A DNA stretch of 64,000 bases from Siphonodentalium dalli (Eukaryota > Mollusca > Scaphopoda > Gadilida > Siphonodentaliidae). Positions 19,199-31,184 of the stretch are shown here, in pieces. The DNA lies in the NCBI GenBank assembly GCA_032622095.1, contig CP136061.1, positions 46,509,797-46,573,796 of the forward strand, in the 5' to 3' direction. Position 1 is the stretch's first letter; each line of letters starts with the position of its first letter. The notes beneath the pieces are model-generated. The model made no database searches and was not told where the DNA came from. It saw nothing but the letters and a program-made list of their open reading frames with translations. The position numbers were made by a program, and so were the translations under genes.

Positions 19199-22100
19199 AG
19201 AAGTCAGTTTCATCGAAAGGGCGGTTGATGCAAAATTCTTAACCTTGCGCCTGACTATAGGCTTCTCGAATCTCTTGTCACCATTGAGGCATTCAGACTT
19301 GAATTCATCCCGCCATGCCTCTCCAGTTTGAACAGCTTTGAGTATTTCGGAAGCTACAATTTTCCCGACAGCACGGCCCGTGGATAGCGAATATAAATCA
19401 GAACTTGGCACTTTGTCCGAGAACGGATTCAGTGTGGACTGTATTCCTTCCATGAGCTTGTGAAGATCTGAATTGTCGCGTTTTACTCTGTATGTTTTCA
19501 AATCGTTCACACTGTCTTCTGTTGGGGACTTACCAGCTTTTATATTTACATAACTGATTATTGACCCCCTCATGGATCGGGTAATCATCCATCGTCTACG
19601 TGCACCAGCAGAAGATAGGGACGTTATTCCAGTGAGTCTAGATGCAGCGTCCTTATTGATGGTTTGCTCAAGGGTCAAATCAACAGGGCTCCTGGAGAAC
19701 GAGTTATGAGTACGTCGAACTGACAGGGCTCCGTTTTCAAGCATCTCTCTTACACCTGGATGCATTGCTTCAACATTTTATAAATCCAGTACATACATCA
19801 CCATCCATCTGGCATAATTGTTCCTGGATGTTGCAAAGAAGATAGCAGACATTGCAGACAAAGAATACACGTACAGTTCAAGGTCGTTTGTGTGGCAGGC
19901 TCGACTAAACAGGAGAAACAATTCAACCAGATCAATGTACATTTCCCAATACTTTGCTGTTTCGCCGTGGGCGCCCGCTCTTGTTTGGTCAAAGTATTGT
20001 TCATATGATGTCATGAGAGTCTCATATTCAACAGACTTCTCGACAGTTTGCATCAGATCTGGCGACGGATCATCGTTCATCTGTTGAAAATATTTCAGCA
20101 AACCTTCAGTCATGCCCTTTTGGTACCAATCTAGGAATTGTATGAAGTGTAAAATTCTGAATGCCTGTGCAAGTAATGGATGTAGGCGTTTGCACCTATT
20201 ATAATGTTTTCCCAGATATAAATCCTTTCAAAGAACCACTTGCTAAGACTCCAGTGTCGACAAGGATATGCGGACCACCGGACTCGTCAAGTAAATATCC
20301 AAGTGAACCAAAATATGCTTGTTGAATATGGAATGCACCAAAACATACAGATATATTATCAAACTTCGGGCTCTCAACTGATTGAATTTGTTTGGCTGGT
20401 TTAGCTATCGCTAAGTCATAATGGACAACAACCGCATTCTGTCTGCACTCTTGTGCAACCTTCTGAGATATCCTCATGGTTTCCGCAACTACATCTAGAC
20501 GAGTTGGGGGGAGGTTGATGTTCTCCATATATGATATACATTGCTGAGGAAGTGGATCACACTGAAGTCTAGAGTTCCAACCAACCCACATGGGTGTCGA
20601 ATTAAATAGATGACATGAAATCATCCAGGCTTCGTCGCGTCTCTTCAATTGCTGAAGATTTGTGGGAGGTGGCTTGGTCTTTATTCGGTAATCAAATTTT
20701 GACAATCGCTCTGTATCAAGGGTTACTACTGGGACACAGATAACGATGAGAAATAAAATCACCTCTATAAGATTCTGTAACGCTTGTATCGCTCTGTATC
20801 AAGGGTTACTACTGGGACGCAGATAATCACTATAAATAAAAACGATTCTTTAACTTCTGTAACGCTTTTATCGCTCTGTATCAAGGGCTACTACTGGGAC
20901 GCAGATAATCACTAGAAATAGAAACGATTCCTTAAACTTCTGTAACGCTTGTATCGCTCTGTCCCAAGGGTTACTACTGAGACGCAGACAACGATGAAAA
21001 ATAAAAATATATTTTATCAGCTTTTGTAAAGCTTGTCCCGCTCTGTGTCAAGGCTTTCTACATGCATGGGACAAAAACATACCCCCTTAACTTTTTGCTC
21101 ACGTTTCTTGCCATATATGTTCCGTCTACGCTGGTCGTGCGCTTGGGGTTCAAAAGTGTTTGTTTTTACGTAGGCACAATGGCTGGTTTGTTCTGATAAC
21201 ATATTCCGACAGTGTCATGCAGTGTCTCACTCCCAGATAGAGTATCTGTGTTTTCGTCAAAGTTATCCAAGGCCAATGCCGTGGAGAGACCAGGCGCAGT
21301 GGTCATACCATCAGGTGTAAATTGCCTTTTCTCCGACACCGAGAGAGTCATGTCAGTCTCCAGCTCCTCAATGCAATGGTAATTCAAAGAATGCCCAAAT
21401 CGGTTCAGGATTTCGATGACGCGTCTACTAGTGCCAGTCATACTCTTCAAACCGAGACCAAGACACACGTGCTTAGATGGTTTTAATGCGCCCTTGGTGC
21501 AAGAAAACATACAGTCGTCAGCCGATGCTGCAGCATACCGCTCTGTGCGATGGCTTTTTGATGGTCTCGAATATCCTGTGTAAAGCACTCGAAAGAAATC
21601 TATCAGGAGATTTGGTTGTTGTGCAGTACCTTTAACAAGATCTTCTGGATACAACGGGAAGGGGAAATCTTTCGTCGTATTTTTAAGTTGCAAGATCAAT
21701 GTTCGTAGACGAAGGGCTGTTTGAAATACAGGCCTGTTCCATGATTTTTTCAAGTGTCACCTGCTTCTCCATTTCAGTTGAGTAAATGACATTTCCCTGC
21801 TTGTTATTGAGTTTGCCCATGCGAACAGAACATTGGTACCGTTTGAGAATCTTATCACTCAAAGTAATTGCTTTATATGAACTATCTGAGAACACATGTG
21901 TGGCCAGATAAGCCATGTATCGTTCATGCAGGGATGTAAGCATTTCGGCACGTTTATCATTTATGATCGCAGACTCTATGTATGTGTATAGATCGTCAGT
22001 TGCACGAACGCGTGCTTCCCTCAACGATACGTGCATAGTCGGGGCTATTTAGTCGTGTGGATGGGTGTTGTCTTTGTCGTTGACTCTCAGTTTATTTAGA

Positions 22101-22291
22101 TACTGTCTGCGACAGGAGTGGTGATATTTCACTTCTTTAGCAACAAAGTCTATTCCACAAATTTTGGCAATCATTTCGCTATCATCGTATTCCATTGCGG
22201 CATTTTGTATCACTTCTGCTGCTTCAAAATTTTCACAAGAACCCAATGGCTCGAAATTGGAGCTTCTGGTTCGATGTTTTCGCTCTTTATT
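19199..22291 (-). repeat. Tandem duplication, copy A (downstream on the minus strand)
   Basis: 3093 bases, head to tail with copy B. The junction at 22288-22295 joins the HPGVREML-side segment of copy B to the N-terminal NKERKHRTRS segment of copy A, so the fused frame 22858-22049 reads the end of one unit into the start of the next. Copy A has an intact Cys/His segment (FVAKEVKYHHSCRRQYL) near 22090-22160, then an in-frame TAA at 22049-22051, after which the same frame continues with HVSLREARVRATDD. The duplication breakpoints share only a short TTAGAAGTC-like overlap, so a template-switch or non-homologous origin is likely. Assembly duplication of two alleles is an alternative. Confidence 0.92.
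20690..21060. repeat. ~82-bp coding-region minisatellite (about 4 units; 3 in the sister copy)
   Basis: Units begin ATCGCTCTGTATCAAGGGTT and contain ACTACTGGGACGCAGATAA and TTCTGTAACGCTT. Starts are near 20707, 20790, 20872 and 20955, with a degenerate fifth near 21039. The duplicate at 23800-24070 has one unit fewer, which accounts for the 82-base change in offset. It lies between the segments RRRNIYGKKREQ and LSKFDYRIKT, where an intron would fit. Confidence 0.85.
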
Positions 22292-25200
22292 AGAAGTCAG
22301 TTTCATCGAAAGGGCGGTTGATGCAAAATTCTTAACCTTGCGCCTGACTATAGGCTTCTCGAATCTCTTGTCACCATTGAGGCATTCAGACTTGAATTCA
22401 TCCCGCCATGCCTCTCCAGTTTGAACAGCTTTGAGTATTTCGGAAGCTACAATTTTCCCGACAGCACGGCCCGTGGATAGCGAATATAAATCAGAACTTG
22501 GCACTTTGTCCGAGAACGGATTCAGTGTGGACTGTATTCCTTCCATGAGCTTGTGAAGATCTGAATTGTCGCGTTTTACTCTGTATGTTTTCAAATCGTT
22601 CACACTGTCTTCTGTTGGGGACTTACCAGCTTTTATATTTACATAACTGATTATTGACCCCCTCATGGATCGGGTAATCATCCATCGTCTACGTGCACCA
22701 GCAGAAGATAGGGACGTTATTCCAGTGAGTCTAGATGCAGCGTCCTTATTGATGGTTTGCTCAAGGGTCAAATCAACAGGGCTCCTGGAGAACGAGTTAT
22801 GAGTACGTCGAACTGATAGGGCTCCATTTCCAAGCATCTCTCTTACACCTGGATGCATTGCTTCAACATTTTATAAATCCAGTACATACATCACCATCCA
22901 TCTGGCATAATTGTTCCTGGATGTTGCAAAGAAGATAGCAGACATTGCAGACAAAGAATACACGTACAGTTCAAGGTCGTTTGTGTGGCAGGCTCGACTA
23001 AACAGGAGAAACAATTCAACCAGATCAATGTACATTTCCAAATACTTTGCTGTTTCGCCGTGGGCGCCCGCTCTTGTTTGGTCAAAGTATTGTTCATATG
23101 ATGTCATGAGAGTCTCATATTCAACAGACTTCTCGACAGTTTGCATCAGATCTGGCGACGGATCATCGTTCATCTGTTGAAAATATTTCAGCAAACCTTC
23201 AGTCATGCCCTTTTGGTACCAATCTAGGAATTGTCTGAAGTGTAAAATTCTGAATGCCTGTGCAAGTAATGGATGTAGGCGTTTGCACCTATTATAATGT
23301 TTTCCCAGATATAAATCCTTTCAAAGAACCACTTGCTAAGACTCCAGTGTCGACAAGGATATGCGGACCACCGGACTCGTCAAGTAAATATCCAAGTGAA
23401 CCAAAATATGCTTGTTGAATATGGAATGCACCAAAACATACAGATATATTATCAAACTTCGGGCTCTCAACTGATTGAATTTGTTTGGCTGGTTTAGCTA
23501 TCGCTAAGTCATAATGGACAACAACCGCATTCTGTATGCACTCTTGTGCAACCTTCTGAGATATCCTCATGGTTTCCGCAACTACATCTAGACGAGTTGG
23601 GGGGAGGTTGATGTTCTCCATATATGATATACATTGCTGAGGAAGTGGATCACACTGAAGTCTAGAGTTCCAACCAACCCACATGGGTGTCGAATTAAAT
23701 AGATGACATGAAATCATCCAGGCTTCGTCGCGTCTCTTCAATTGCTGAAGATTTGTGGGAGGTGGCTTGGTCTTTATTCGGTAATCAAATTTTGACAATC
23801 GCTCTGTATCAAGGGTTACTACTGGGACACAGATAACGATGAGAAATAAAATCACCTCTATAAGATTCTGTAACGCTTGTATCGCTCTGTATCAAGGGTT
23901 ACTACTGGGACGCAGATAATCACTAGAAATAGAAACGATTCCTTAAACTTCTGGAACGCTTGTATCGCTCTGTCCCAAGGGTTACTACTGAGACGCAGAC
24001 AACGATGAAAAATAAAAATATATTTTATCAGCTTTTGTAAAGCTTGTCCCGCTCTGTATCAAGGCTTTCTACATGCATGGGACAAAAACATACCCCCTTA
24101 ACTTTTTGCTCACGTTTCTTGCCATATATGTTCCGTCTACGCTGGTCGGGTGCTTGGGGTTCAAAAGTGTTTTTTTTTACGTAGGCACAATGGCTGGTTT
24201 GTTCTGATAACATATTCCGACAGTGTCATGCAGTGTCTCACTCCCAGATAGAGTCTCTGTGTTTTCGTCAAAGTTATCCAAGGCCAATGCCGTGGAGAGA
24301 CCAGGCGCAGTGGTCATACCATCAGGTGTAAATTGCTTTTTCTCCGACACCGAGAGAGTCATGTCAGTCTCCAGCTCCTCAATGCAATGGTAATTCAAAG
24401 AATGCCCAAATCGGTTCAGGATTTCGATGACGCGTCTACTAGTGCCAGTCATACTCTTCAAACCGAGACCAAGACACACGTGCTTAGATGGTTTTAATGC
24501 GCCCTTGGTGCAAGAAAACATACAGTCGTCAGCCGATGCTGCAGCATACCGCTCTGTGCGATGGCTTTTTGATGGTCTCGAATATCCTGTGTAAAGCACT
24601 CGAAAGAAATCTATCAGGAGATTTGGTTGTTGTGCAGTACCTTTAACAAGATCTTCTGGATACAACGGGAAGGGGAAATCTTTCGTCGTATTTTTAAGTT
24701 GCAAGATCAATGTTCGTAGACGAAGGGCTGTTTGAAATACAGGCCTGTTCCATGATTTTTTTCAAGTGTCACCTGCTTCTCCATTTCAGTTGAGTAAATG
24801 ACATTGCCCTGCTTGTTATTGAGTTTGCCCATGCGAACAGAACATTGGTACCGTTTGAGAATCTTATCACTCAAAGTAATTGCTTTATATGAACTATCTG
24901 AGAACACATGTGTGGCCAGATAAGCCATGTATCGTTCATGCAGGGATGTAAGCATTTCGGCACGTTTATCATTTATGATCGCAGACTCTATGTATGTGTA
25001 TAGATCGTCAGTTGCACGAACGCGTGCTTCCCTCAACGATACGTGCATAGTCGGGGCTATTTAGTCGTGTGGATGGGTGTTGTCTTTGTCGTTGACTCTC
25101 AGTTTATTTAGATACTGTCTGCGACAGGAGTGGTGATATTTCACTTCTTTAGCAACAAAGTCTATTCCACAAATTTTGGCAATCATCGTATTCCATTGCG

Positions 25201-25292
25201 GCATTTTGTATCACTTCTGCTGCTTCCAAATTTTCACAAGAACCCAATGGCTCGAAATTGGAGCTTCTGGTTCGATGTTTTCGCTCTTTATT
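22292..25292 (-). repeat. Tandem duplication, copy B (upstream on the minus strand)
   Basis: About 3.0 kb, nearly identical to 19199-22291 at a constant offset of 3093 bases through 23855. The offset falls to about 3011 after loss of one ~82-bp minisatellite unit and by 11 more after the deletion near 25187. It encodes the same ordered segments of the large-protein family. Shared lesions include the TAA at 22871-22873 before HPGVREML and the frameshift in the A run just before the RCKRLHP-like segment near 23303. Private differences include a longer A run near 24760. Confidence 0.92.
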
Positions 25293-25563
25293 ACAAAAGA
25301 GCCATAGTGGGGCCAGAACTCCCGATGATGTGTTCATATGATGATCAACATATGTCCTCAGAACAACATTCCTAACAGCAGAGGTACCAACAAAGTCTGT
25401 AGCAGCAACTATTGTGACTGCTGTGAAGTTTTTGTGGCAAACGCTGTAATACCCATAACTCTCGGAAAACAACTTGCCAGAAAGCTTGGCGCAGATGTCT
25501 GAATATTTTTATGAGCCGACTTTCGACACTCTCGATTGACACGCAACTTGGACAGCATCCCAC
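25149..25563 (-). pseudogene. N-terminal part of the large-protein pseudogene
   Basis: The minus-strand frame holds LFSESYGYYSVCHKNFTAV and then NKERKHRTRSSNFEPLGSCE. Upstream, another frame reads WDAVQVACQSRVSK, broken by a stop and a shift. In this copy 11 bases present in the duplicate (within 22166-22185) are missing at about 25185-25188, which shifts the frame just before the Cys/His segment. In the sister copy that segment is intact. The probable initiation site was not found. Confidence 0.6.
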
Positions 25564-25720
25564 ATCTTACTGTCGTAGCGTTTCACTGGCCCAAAATCAC
25601 CAGTTCCGCTAACGTGCAGCACACATTCTATACCGCTTTGGGAGAATGTATATAGCCACCATGAAGCAAAACGAAAACGAAACTAGATATAATAGAACTA
25701 TAATAGACAAAGAATACAGA

Positions 25721-25934
25721 GTTAGAGCAAACTACAAATATTAGAAGCTATGAGTGATCTGAACGTGACTGTTCTGTATGGACTACCTCGCGATAGTGAC
25801 GCATGCCCGCACATAATGCTCTTTATTTGCCAACTACCTTAGTAGTTGGCAAATAAAGAGCGTTTTGCGCTGGCGGGAATTGTTCTGAATATGTCCAGAC
25901 CAGATAGCTTCTAATATTTGTATTTTGCTCTAAC
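25721..25934. mobile_element. 214-bp foldback element with a central perfect hairpin
   Basis: GTTAGAGCAAACTACAAATA (continuing to 25751) pairs with the complement ending GCTCTAAC at 25934. At its heart a perfect hairpin has 20-base arms at 25818-25837 and 25842-25861 around a CTTA loop. No coding capacity. It sits about 160 bases beyond the 5' end of the large-protein pseudogene. Confidence 0.85.
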
Positions 25935-26970
25935 AGTAATATCTCAACTGAACTATTCTAAATGTATTGGCGTATCGATTCTATAGGCTTAGTACACAAT
26001 ACAAACTTCCGGTAGCATAACTTCAATTACAGGTGCGGTACCCGTTTCTGTGAAAATTTAAGCGTTTGCATGGTTACCTTTGGATGGACGTATTAATATT
26101 CTAGTTTAGTTCAATGTTATTTCCTTTGATCATAATAACTTATACTCTATATATATTTTGCTCACTGGCAGTCTCACGGAAAAGGCATTTCTCTATTATG
26201 AGCGAGTGACATCACAGTGATAAGACTTATGTACACGGTAAAAAATTTGAATCTTGCACAGGAAAAGGCTTGAAATGTACACTTTTCGCAATTGTACCGG
26301 TCTTGGTGGTCTTCATTTGCCGATTAAGTAATCGAAATATACTCTGTCACATCATAACAACACCTTGTTTTAAGTATGTGACACAAACGTAACCAATATC
26401 CTTCCATTGTGGAGTCGTTTTCAATTCTTATAAATTTTAACTGTTTTTGGCTATTTTGGCACGCATTTTGGCTGACATCTTCAATGGTTGCAATAACGGC
26501 TGTGTTAATTTTCTTTCCACATATCCGAATCTGGTATACAGTAAAGTTCAAAATTATACTAAAACGGATTCCAACCGACGATTATTAAATTTCTGAAGCT
26601 AACTTTCCAATTTGACATTTAAAAAAAAAATGGCGTTTCAAAATATATTTGACCTTTCACCTCTCGTACTCGAGGTAAGTGGTCGAAATTCTAATTCTGT
26701 GTTTATTCACTAGAGAGAGTGACTTATTGCCGACAAAATGGTATATATAACGTGTTAGCTGACACTACATATGTTGCATACATTCGAGATAACTAACCCT
26801 CCCCACCACTTAAGTAAAAAAATTCGCTCTCACCGGGCATCATTCTATGTCAAATATCTCCCAAACGCCGCGTTTCCCACTCGCAATAAATTGGTTTCCG
26901 TAAACTACATATAATTTGCCACAAAATGAGCAGAGTGGGTCTTTTGGTCAGAGTGACGACAATAAAACCT
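25935..26970. other. Unassigned 1-kb stretch
   Basis: AT-rich. A 75-codon minus-strand frame (26324-26551) is not recognised. No repeat seen. Confidence 0.4.
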
Positions 26971-26974
26971 TATG

Positions 26975-27460
26975 GGCTCTCGGACTAACATATTGGCAAT
27001 AGAAAAAGGGACTCTTACGGGAGGCACAGACAACCAGTAATACCATTAGAAAATCGGCTCTGTTCCATGTGTGACAAACAATGTGTCGAATCTGAACTGC
27101 ATTTTATCATTGAATGTAACGCATACGATGATTTAAGATCTAATTTATTCAGCGAAATTGAGAAACACGATAGTGAATTCAATAATTTGAATGACGCAGA
27201 TAAATTTGCATTATGAGAAATGATAATATTAAATTAATTAACAAGGTTTGCAACATAGTCCGGCTATTCTTCCTTCGGCGGAATAATAAAACTTGAAGAA
27301 ATTGTTGAGAGAATGTTGACAAGAAATGTGTTTGTTACAATAATTTTGTTATGTATTGCTTATTTATTATGTATATGATATTCATCAGTATCTTGCAACT
27401 GCCCATGGAGGTGTTTTGCAATAAATTATTGTATCTTGTATCTTGTATCTTCAATTTTTA
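26975..27460 (+). mobile_element. LINE 3' fragment (zinc-knuckle tail and 3' UTR)
   Basis: The frame around 27020-27220 reads GRHRQPVIPLENRLCSMC, ESELHFIIEC, Y, DDLRSNLF. This is the Cys-x2-Cys ... His-x4-Cys arrangement typical of the extreme C-terminus of many non-LTR retrotransposon polyproteins. The frame ends at a TGA near 27216. The fragment finishes with AATAAA and short tandem TATCTTG units at 27430-27452, as in CR1/L2-type elements whose 3' ends are short tandem repeats rather than poly-A. Everything upstream of the tail is missing. Confidence 0.8.
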
Positions 27461-27760
27461 ACAAATTTTATATTTCCCCCCCCCCCCCCCCAAAAGATAA
27501 ACTAAAATACATTTTGTCTTCTTCCGGGAGGCAATAATGAAAATAATATTTTATGGATGGAGATAATTAGTGTATACAGGGGGGGGGGGGGTAGTAAAAA
27601 AAATGCAGGAAGCTATGCCGTTTTTTTTGCATCTGGCATTTTCGGGGACCCACCACCCCCAGGCCTGCAAAACAAATTATTTTTTAGTCCCAGTTTTTTT
27701 ACACCCACCCCCCAAATTTCACTAAAATTGGACTAAAATCGCACAAAACTCTACTGATAT
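27461..27760. repeat. Poly-C and poly-G tracts
   Basis: C run at about 27476-27492, G run at about 27579-27590, and C-rich blocks at 27650-27715. No gene. Confidence 0.7.
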
Positions 27761-27769
27761 CACTCATGT

Positions 27770-28970
27770 GACTGGGATTTATCTCAGTTAGTTCAAATAA
27801 CAGTTTAACCTGTTTCAGAAGCTGTTTTAATTGAAAAAACTGTTTTATAACTTGCTGATCATATGTAAACCTAGGTCATTGTGCAGAATACACAAAATTT
27901 CATAATTTCTAACTATTTCCTGATTAGTCTGTCAACCAGCCCATTATCTAACATATTCCATACCACTTATGTTAGTCTACTTGAGCAACTTACTTCTATT
28001 ATACTAAACTAGCTGAAACATACTCCCTTTGGAAGCCTATATTCAGCATCGGGGATACCTGTGGCCCCCTTTGTGGGACTTCGCAAACATTTTGATCTGA
28101 GACAGAGCCTTCATTTAGCGGCGGCCCCTTTGTGCGCTTCAAGCACATTTGGTCGTTGAAACATTTTTGATATATATATATATTGTTTTAATATATTTTT
28201 TTAAAGATTGAATTCCTTGCTCAATTTAACAAAACCAATTTTATTTTATTTTTTTTAATTAACATTTTTGAAAAACTAACACCATTAGAACATCCACCAG
28301 GTTACCCAGAGTCACCACACCGAATTTGGTGAACTCGATCCAGGGGTCTGAGAGAAAAACCCAGAAGCTCTTACTCGTTTATATATATAGATGACAAGCA
28401 GTCACAGCACTATACCAGACTTGGACACGTTTGGTCTTGTGAGAGGTCATCTGATGACATGCAAATAATTCACCGATTGGCTTGATGCACTGATGACAGA
28501 TATTTTCTACCCATTGATAGTCACATTAATGTTTTACATGTACACAATGATCTAGGCATTAGTTACATCAGGACAAGTTTACTTATATATGCAAACTTAG
28601 GTCAATGTACAGGATACACACAATTCCATTATTTCTAACCATTTCCCGATTAGTCTGTCAACCAGCCCATTATCTAGCATTATGCCTTAACACTTTTGTT
28701 AGTATACTGTAGCAACCTCTGTTATAATAAATGACAAACAGTCACTATGCCAGACTTGGATATTTTAGGTGTTGTGAGAGTAACAGATCATATGAGTTGA
28801 TAGACATGTAAATATTTCACCGATTGGCTTGATGCACTGATGAACAGTGTGATGACAGTTATATTCTAGCCATTGCTAGTCACATTAATGTTGAGACAGT
28901 TGCTCGCTCTTTTTCCATGCACACAATGATCTACATCAAGACAAGTTTATTTATTTCAGTTTTCATTTCT
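27770..28970. repeat. Diverged tandem units with an internal dispersed repeat (E)
   Basis: AGGTCATTGTGCAGAATACA ... GATTAGTCTGTCAACCAGCC ... CATTATCTA at 27872-27955 recurs at 28590-28680. The block CAGTCACA...CCAGACTTGGA...CACCGATTGGCTTGATGCAC...AGTCACATTAATGTT at 28400-28540 recurs at 28737-28890. Between them, 28010-28395 is dispersed repeat E, described in its own entry. Confidence 0.7.
28010..28395 (+). repeat. Dispersed repeat E, copy 1
   Basis: Ordered blocks: GCTGAAACATACTCCCTTTG, CCCCCTTTGTGGG, ATTGAATTCCTTGCTCAATT, AGGTTACCCAGAGTCACCAC, CCGAATTTGGTGAACTCGAT, CCAGGGGTCTGAGAGAAAAA, ending in TATATATATAGATGAC. Related copies lie at 43540-43780 and 47745-47990, both in globin intron 1. 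Confidence 0.7.
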
Positions 28971-29180
28971 CTAATCTACTTCCCGAAGGGTGTCGGGAAC
29001 GAATTTTGTTCAACCCACCGCCCCATTTGCAACATGCCATATAGCTCAATGTCATCTCTACTCAGGCCCATATGAGGTCCCAGTAACATAAATATGGTCT
29101 TTTTGCAGTTATAAATTCTTATAATATATTTTAAACTGTTACAAATGTCATATAAGGGCACAAAAGGTCTTTAGTAAAAA
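28971..29180. other. Unassigned
   Basis: No feature recognised. Confidence 0.35.
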
Positions 29181-29790
29181 AATTGCATGAGGGTCTAAAA
29201 AACGCGTCCCCCCATCTCGGGCCACCCACCACCCCGGCATACCTTCCTGCAAATTTTGTACTACCCCCCCCCCCTGGTGTATACGGTAATTTCGTTCCGT
29301 CTTGGTTTAAAAACTGGCCTAATAACCCAAGATGGCTGCCAATATGGTGGCCGGTATATAGGTGGGAATTGTGAAATTTGTAAGAACGCACGATGACTTG
29401 CCACAACTTAACTAACACAACGGCCGTTGACAAACTGCTACAGTTTTGTGTAATATATATATCCCGATCCATCGACTATCTAGAACATTTATGTGAAACC
29501 GGTACACAAAGCACCTCCTGGTCCCAATTTTTGATTAAATATTTAATTAATTGAGTCCAAACTAATCGAAAACCTATTTTTGTCATCTTCTCGAAATGCA
29601 TAAAGACAATAATGTAGCGTGGGTGGATATAATTTGTATGTACGAAATTTCATGCCGTCGGCGGTTACTACATGACATATTAACCCCAAGATGGCTGCCA
29701 ATACGGTTGCCGGTATATGGATAGAAATTGTAAAATCTGTCATGTCGCAAATAACACAACCATCGCAATGCAATGTCTTATAAAACGTTA
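29181..29790 (+). repeat. Dispersed repeat F (CCAAGATGGCTGCCAATA), two units
   Basis: AACCCAAGATGGCTGCCAAT, GTGGCCGGTATATAGGTGGG, AATTGTGAAATTTGTAAGAA and ACAACGGCCGTTGACAAACT (29322-29440) are repeated with changes at 29682-29790. Inverse-orientation units occur at 35860-36540. Contains a C tract at 29263-29272 and the YY1-like core CCAAGATGGC at 29328 and 29686. Confidence 0.7.
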
Positions 29791-30480
29791 GTCCTATTAT
29801 ATTAATATCATATTGCAATACTAGGAAGTAACATTGGCCAGTTCTATTAAATTGACAACAAGATTGGTACCCACGAGTGAAAGGATCGACAAATTTTGCA
29901 TTCATTCGCGCTCAAGTAAGATTGTTCTTCGAAATCGGTGGCATGTCGTGCAGATTATTTCACAATAAACATGATTGATTTAAGGCAGATGGCTGTATGA
30001 TTATCTTTGCGAAAAGAATAATGGAATGATATTGGTTATATTAAATCTAACACGACATTTAAGCATACTTGGCACTCTCTATGGCTATTTGTAACAAAAT
30101 GCGACCGCGAATAACATAATTAACCAATTGACCAATTCGGATATATATCTCATCAAATAACTCACGTTGATACGAATCGTTAGTTACCCTCTACCAACGA
30201 GGAGTGGTTACAAGAACGGAGCTAGTGATACATTGGGTCTCATGTACACCGTTCTAAAAGTAAGTATAAATGGATCTCATTGACCAATAGCAATTGCTTC
30301 CCAGTCCGCAAGAGGACGTATCCAGCAAATTATCAAACCGTCACACCATACAGGTTCGTTCGAGTTTCATCATCACGCAATAGACTCGTTGAATTTGGTA
30401 TTCTAACATTTACCGGATTATTGTCCATGACACATATTTCGCACACAGGGAGATGGAATCCAGTTTGATTTTCCTCTTGT
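29791..30480. other. Unassigned
   Basis: A 62-codon plus-strand frame (30280-30468) is not recognised. No repeat seen. Confidence 0.4.
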
Positions 30481-30554
30481 AGTTTGTCAGCTGCTTAACG
30501 GGTGAGAGGTATTTGCTTGCACTAGCAGTATATAAGTAGCAAAGCAAAAAGGCT

Positions 30555-31096
30555 CTAAGCGACATTTCCAACAACGAAGATACCAGCAATGAGGTCGCGT
30601 GTCACCCCATGTGCCCTCGTGATTTCCAGAAGTGACTGAACAATTGCTTGTAAGACGAGGTACCCCAAATATGGACAGTTATCCCATGCTAGATGAACAC
30701 TTATATTACCCATACCTTTCTTTGCTGATGAGTAGGTAGGATTACTTCTGGAAAACAGCATATAGATCGGAGTATTGGCATGGAGTTTTATCGTGTAGAC
30801 GGGTACCTTTTTGACTTTTGGTATCCCAGTGTAAGTTTTAGCTCATTATTACAACAGAATGATAAAGGACGATAATTGCAATTATTTGTACACATGCCAT
30901 ACACAGGTTGATACCAGGAATCGTATAATAACTTTCCAGATAAGTCCAAAAATAATGCGGTTAGGGACCTGCTGATGCTAGCGGGTCGGATGTCTGACAA
31001 CATACCATGGTTTTGATTATAGCCGTTCATGATTAAAGCATTATAATTCCACCCACCGGTCATATCTAACGCCAGATGTGTTACAGTTAAATTCAA
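30555..31096 (-). CDS. Unassigned coding-like pair of frames (possible gene fragment)
   Basis: Two minus-strand frames lie end to end: 31096-30788 (102 codons, with MTGGWNYNALIMNGYNQNHG, SISRSLTALFLDLSGKLLYD and CGMCTN-like Cys pairs) and 30761-30555 (68 codons, GMGNISVHLAWDNCPYLGYL and a GIFVVGNVA end). The second frame can be extended upstream to overlap the first, so an intron or one frameshift near 30800-30830 could join them. Composition (aromatics, Gly, Cys, hydrophobic blocks) looks protein-like and not repeat-derived. I recognise no family and see no good start. Confidence 0.3.
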
Positions 31097-31184
31097 ATGT
31101 AGCTATAGTTATTACGCCACAAGGTGGTGTAAGTTGTTTTTGAGTTTTTGATAATCTATGGAGCAGTGAGCGAATACATTGTGG

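Larger units (their letters stand above)
17262..25563 (-). pseudogene. Decayed large-protein gene family member, internally duplicated
   Basis: Successive minus-strand frames from 25.56 kb down to 17.26 kb follow, in order, a single long protein type that I have seen repeatedly, without an established name, in cnidarian, mollusc and hemichordate genomes. Landmarks: a Cys/His segment KYHHSCRRQYL; HVSLREARVRATDDLYTYIE; CLGLGLKSMTGTSRRVIEIL; HDTVGICYQN; HYDLAIAKPAKQIQ; VDTGVLASGSLKGFISGK; NNYARWMVMYV; HPGVREML and SPVDLTLEQTINKDAASRL; FVDAYIVDAF; GPDQRV; FLADEW; HEEAD; CSDTDVLIILLHH; LESFVCSMFGK. Multiple copies per genome, tandem copies and scattered acidic residues suggest a mobile or formerly mobile gene; that is inference. 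This copy has several frameshifts and in-frame stops, a ~3.09-kb tandem duplication and a MITE insertion, so it is not functional as read. Confidence 0.75.
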
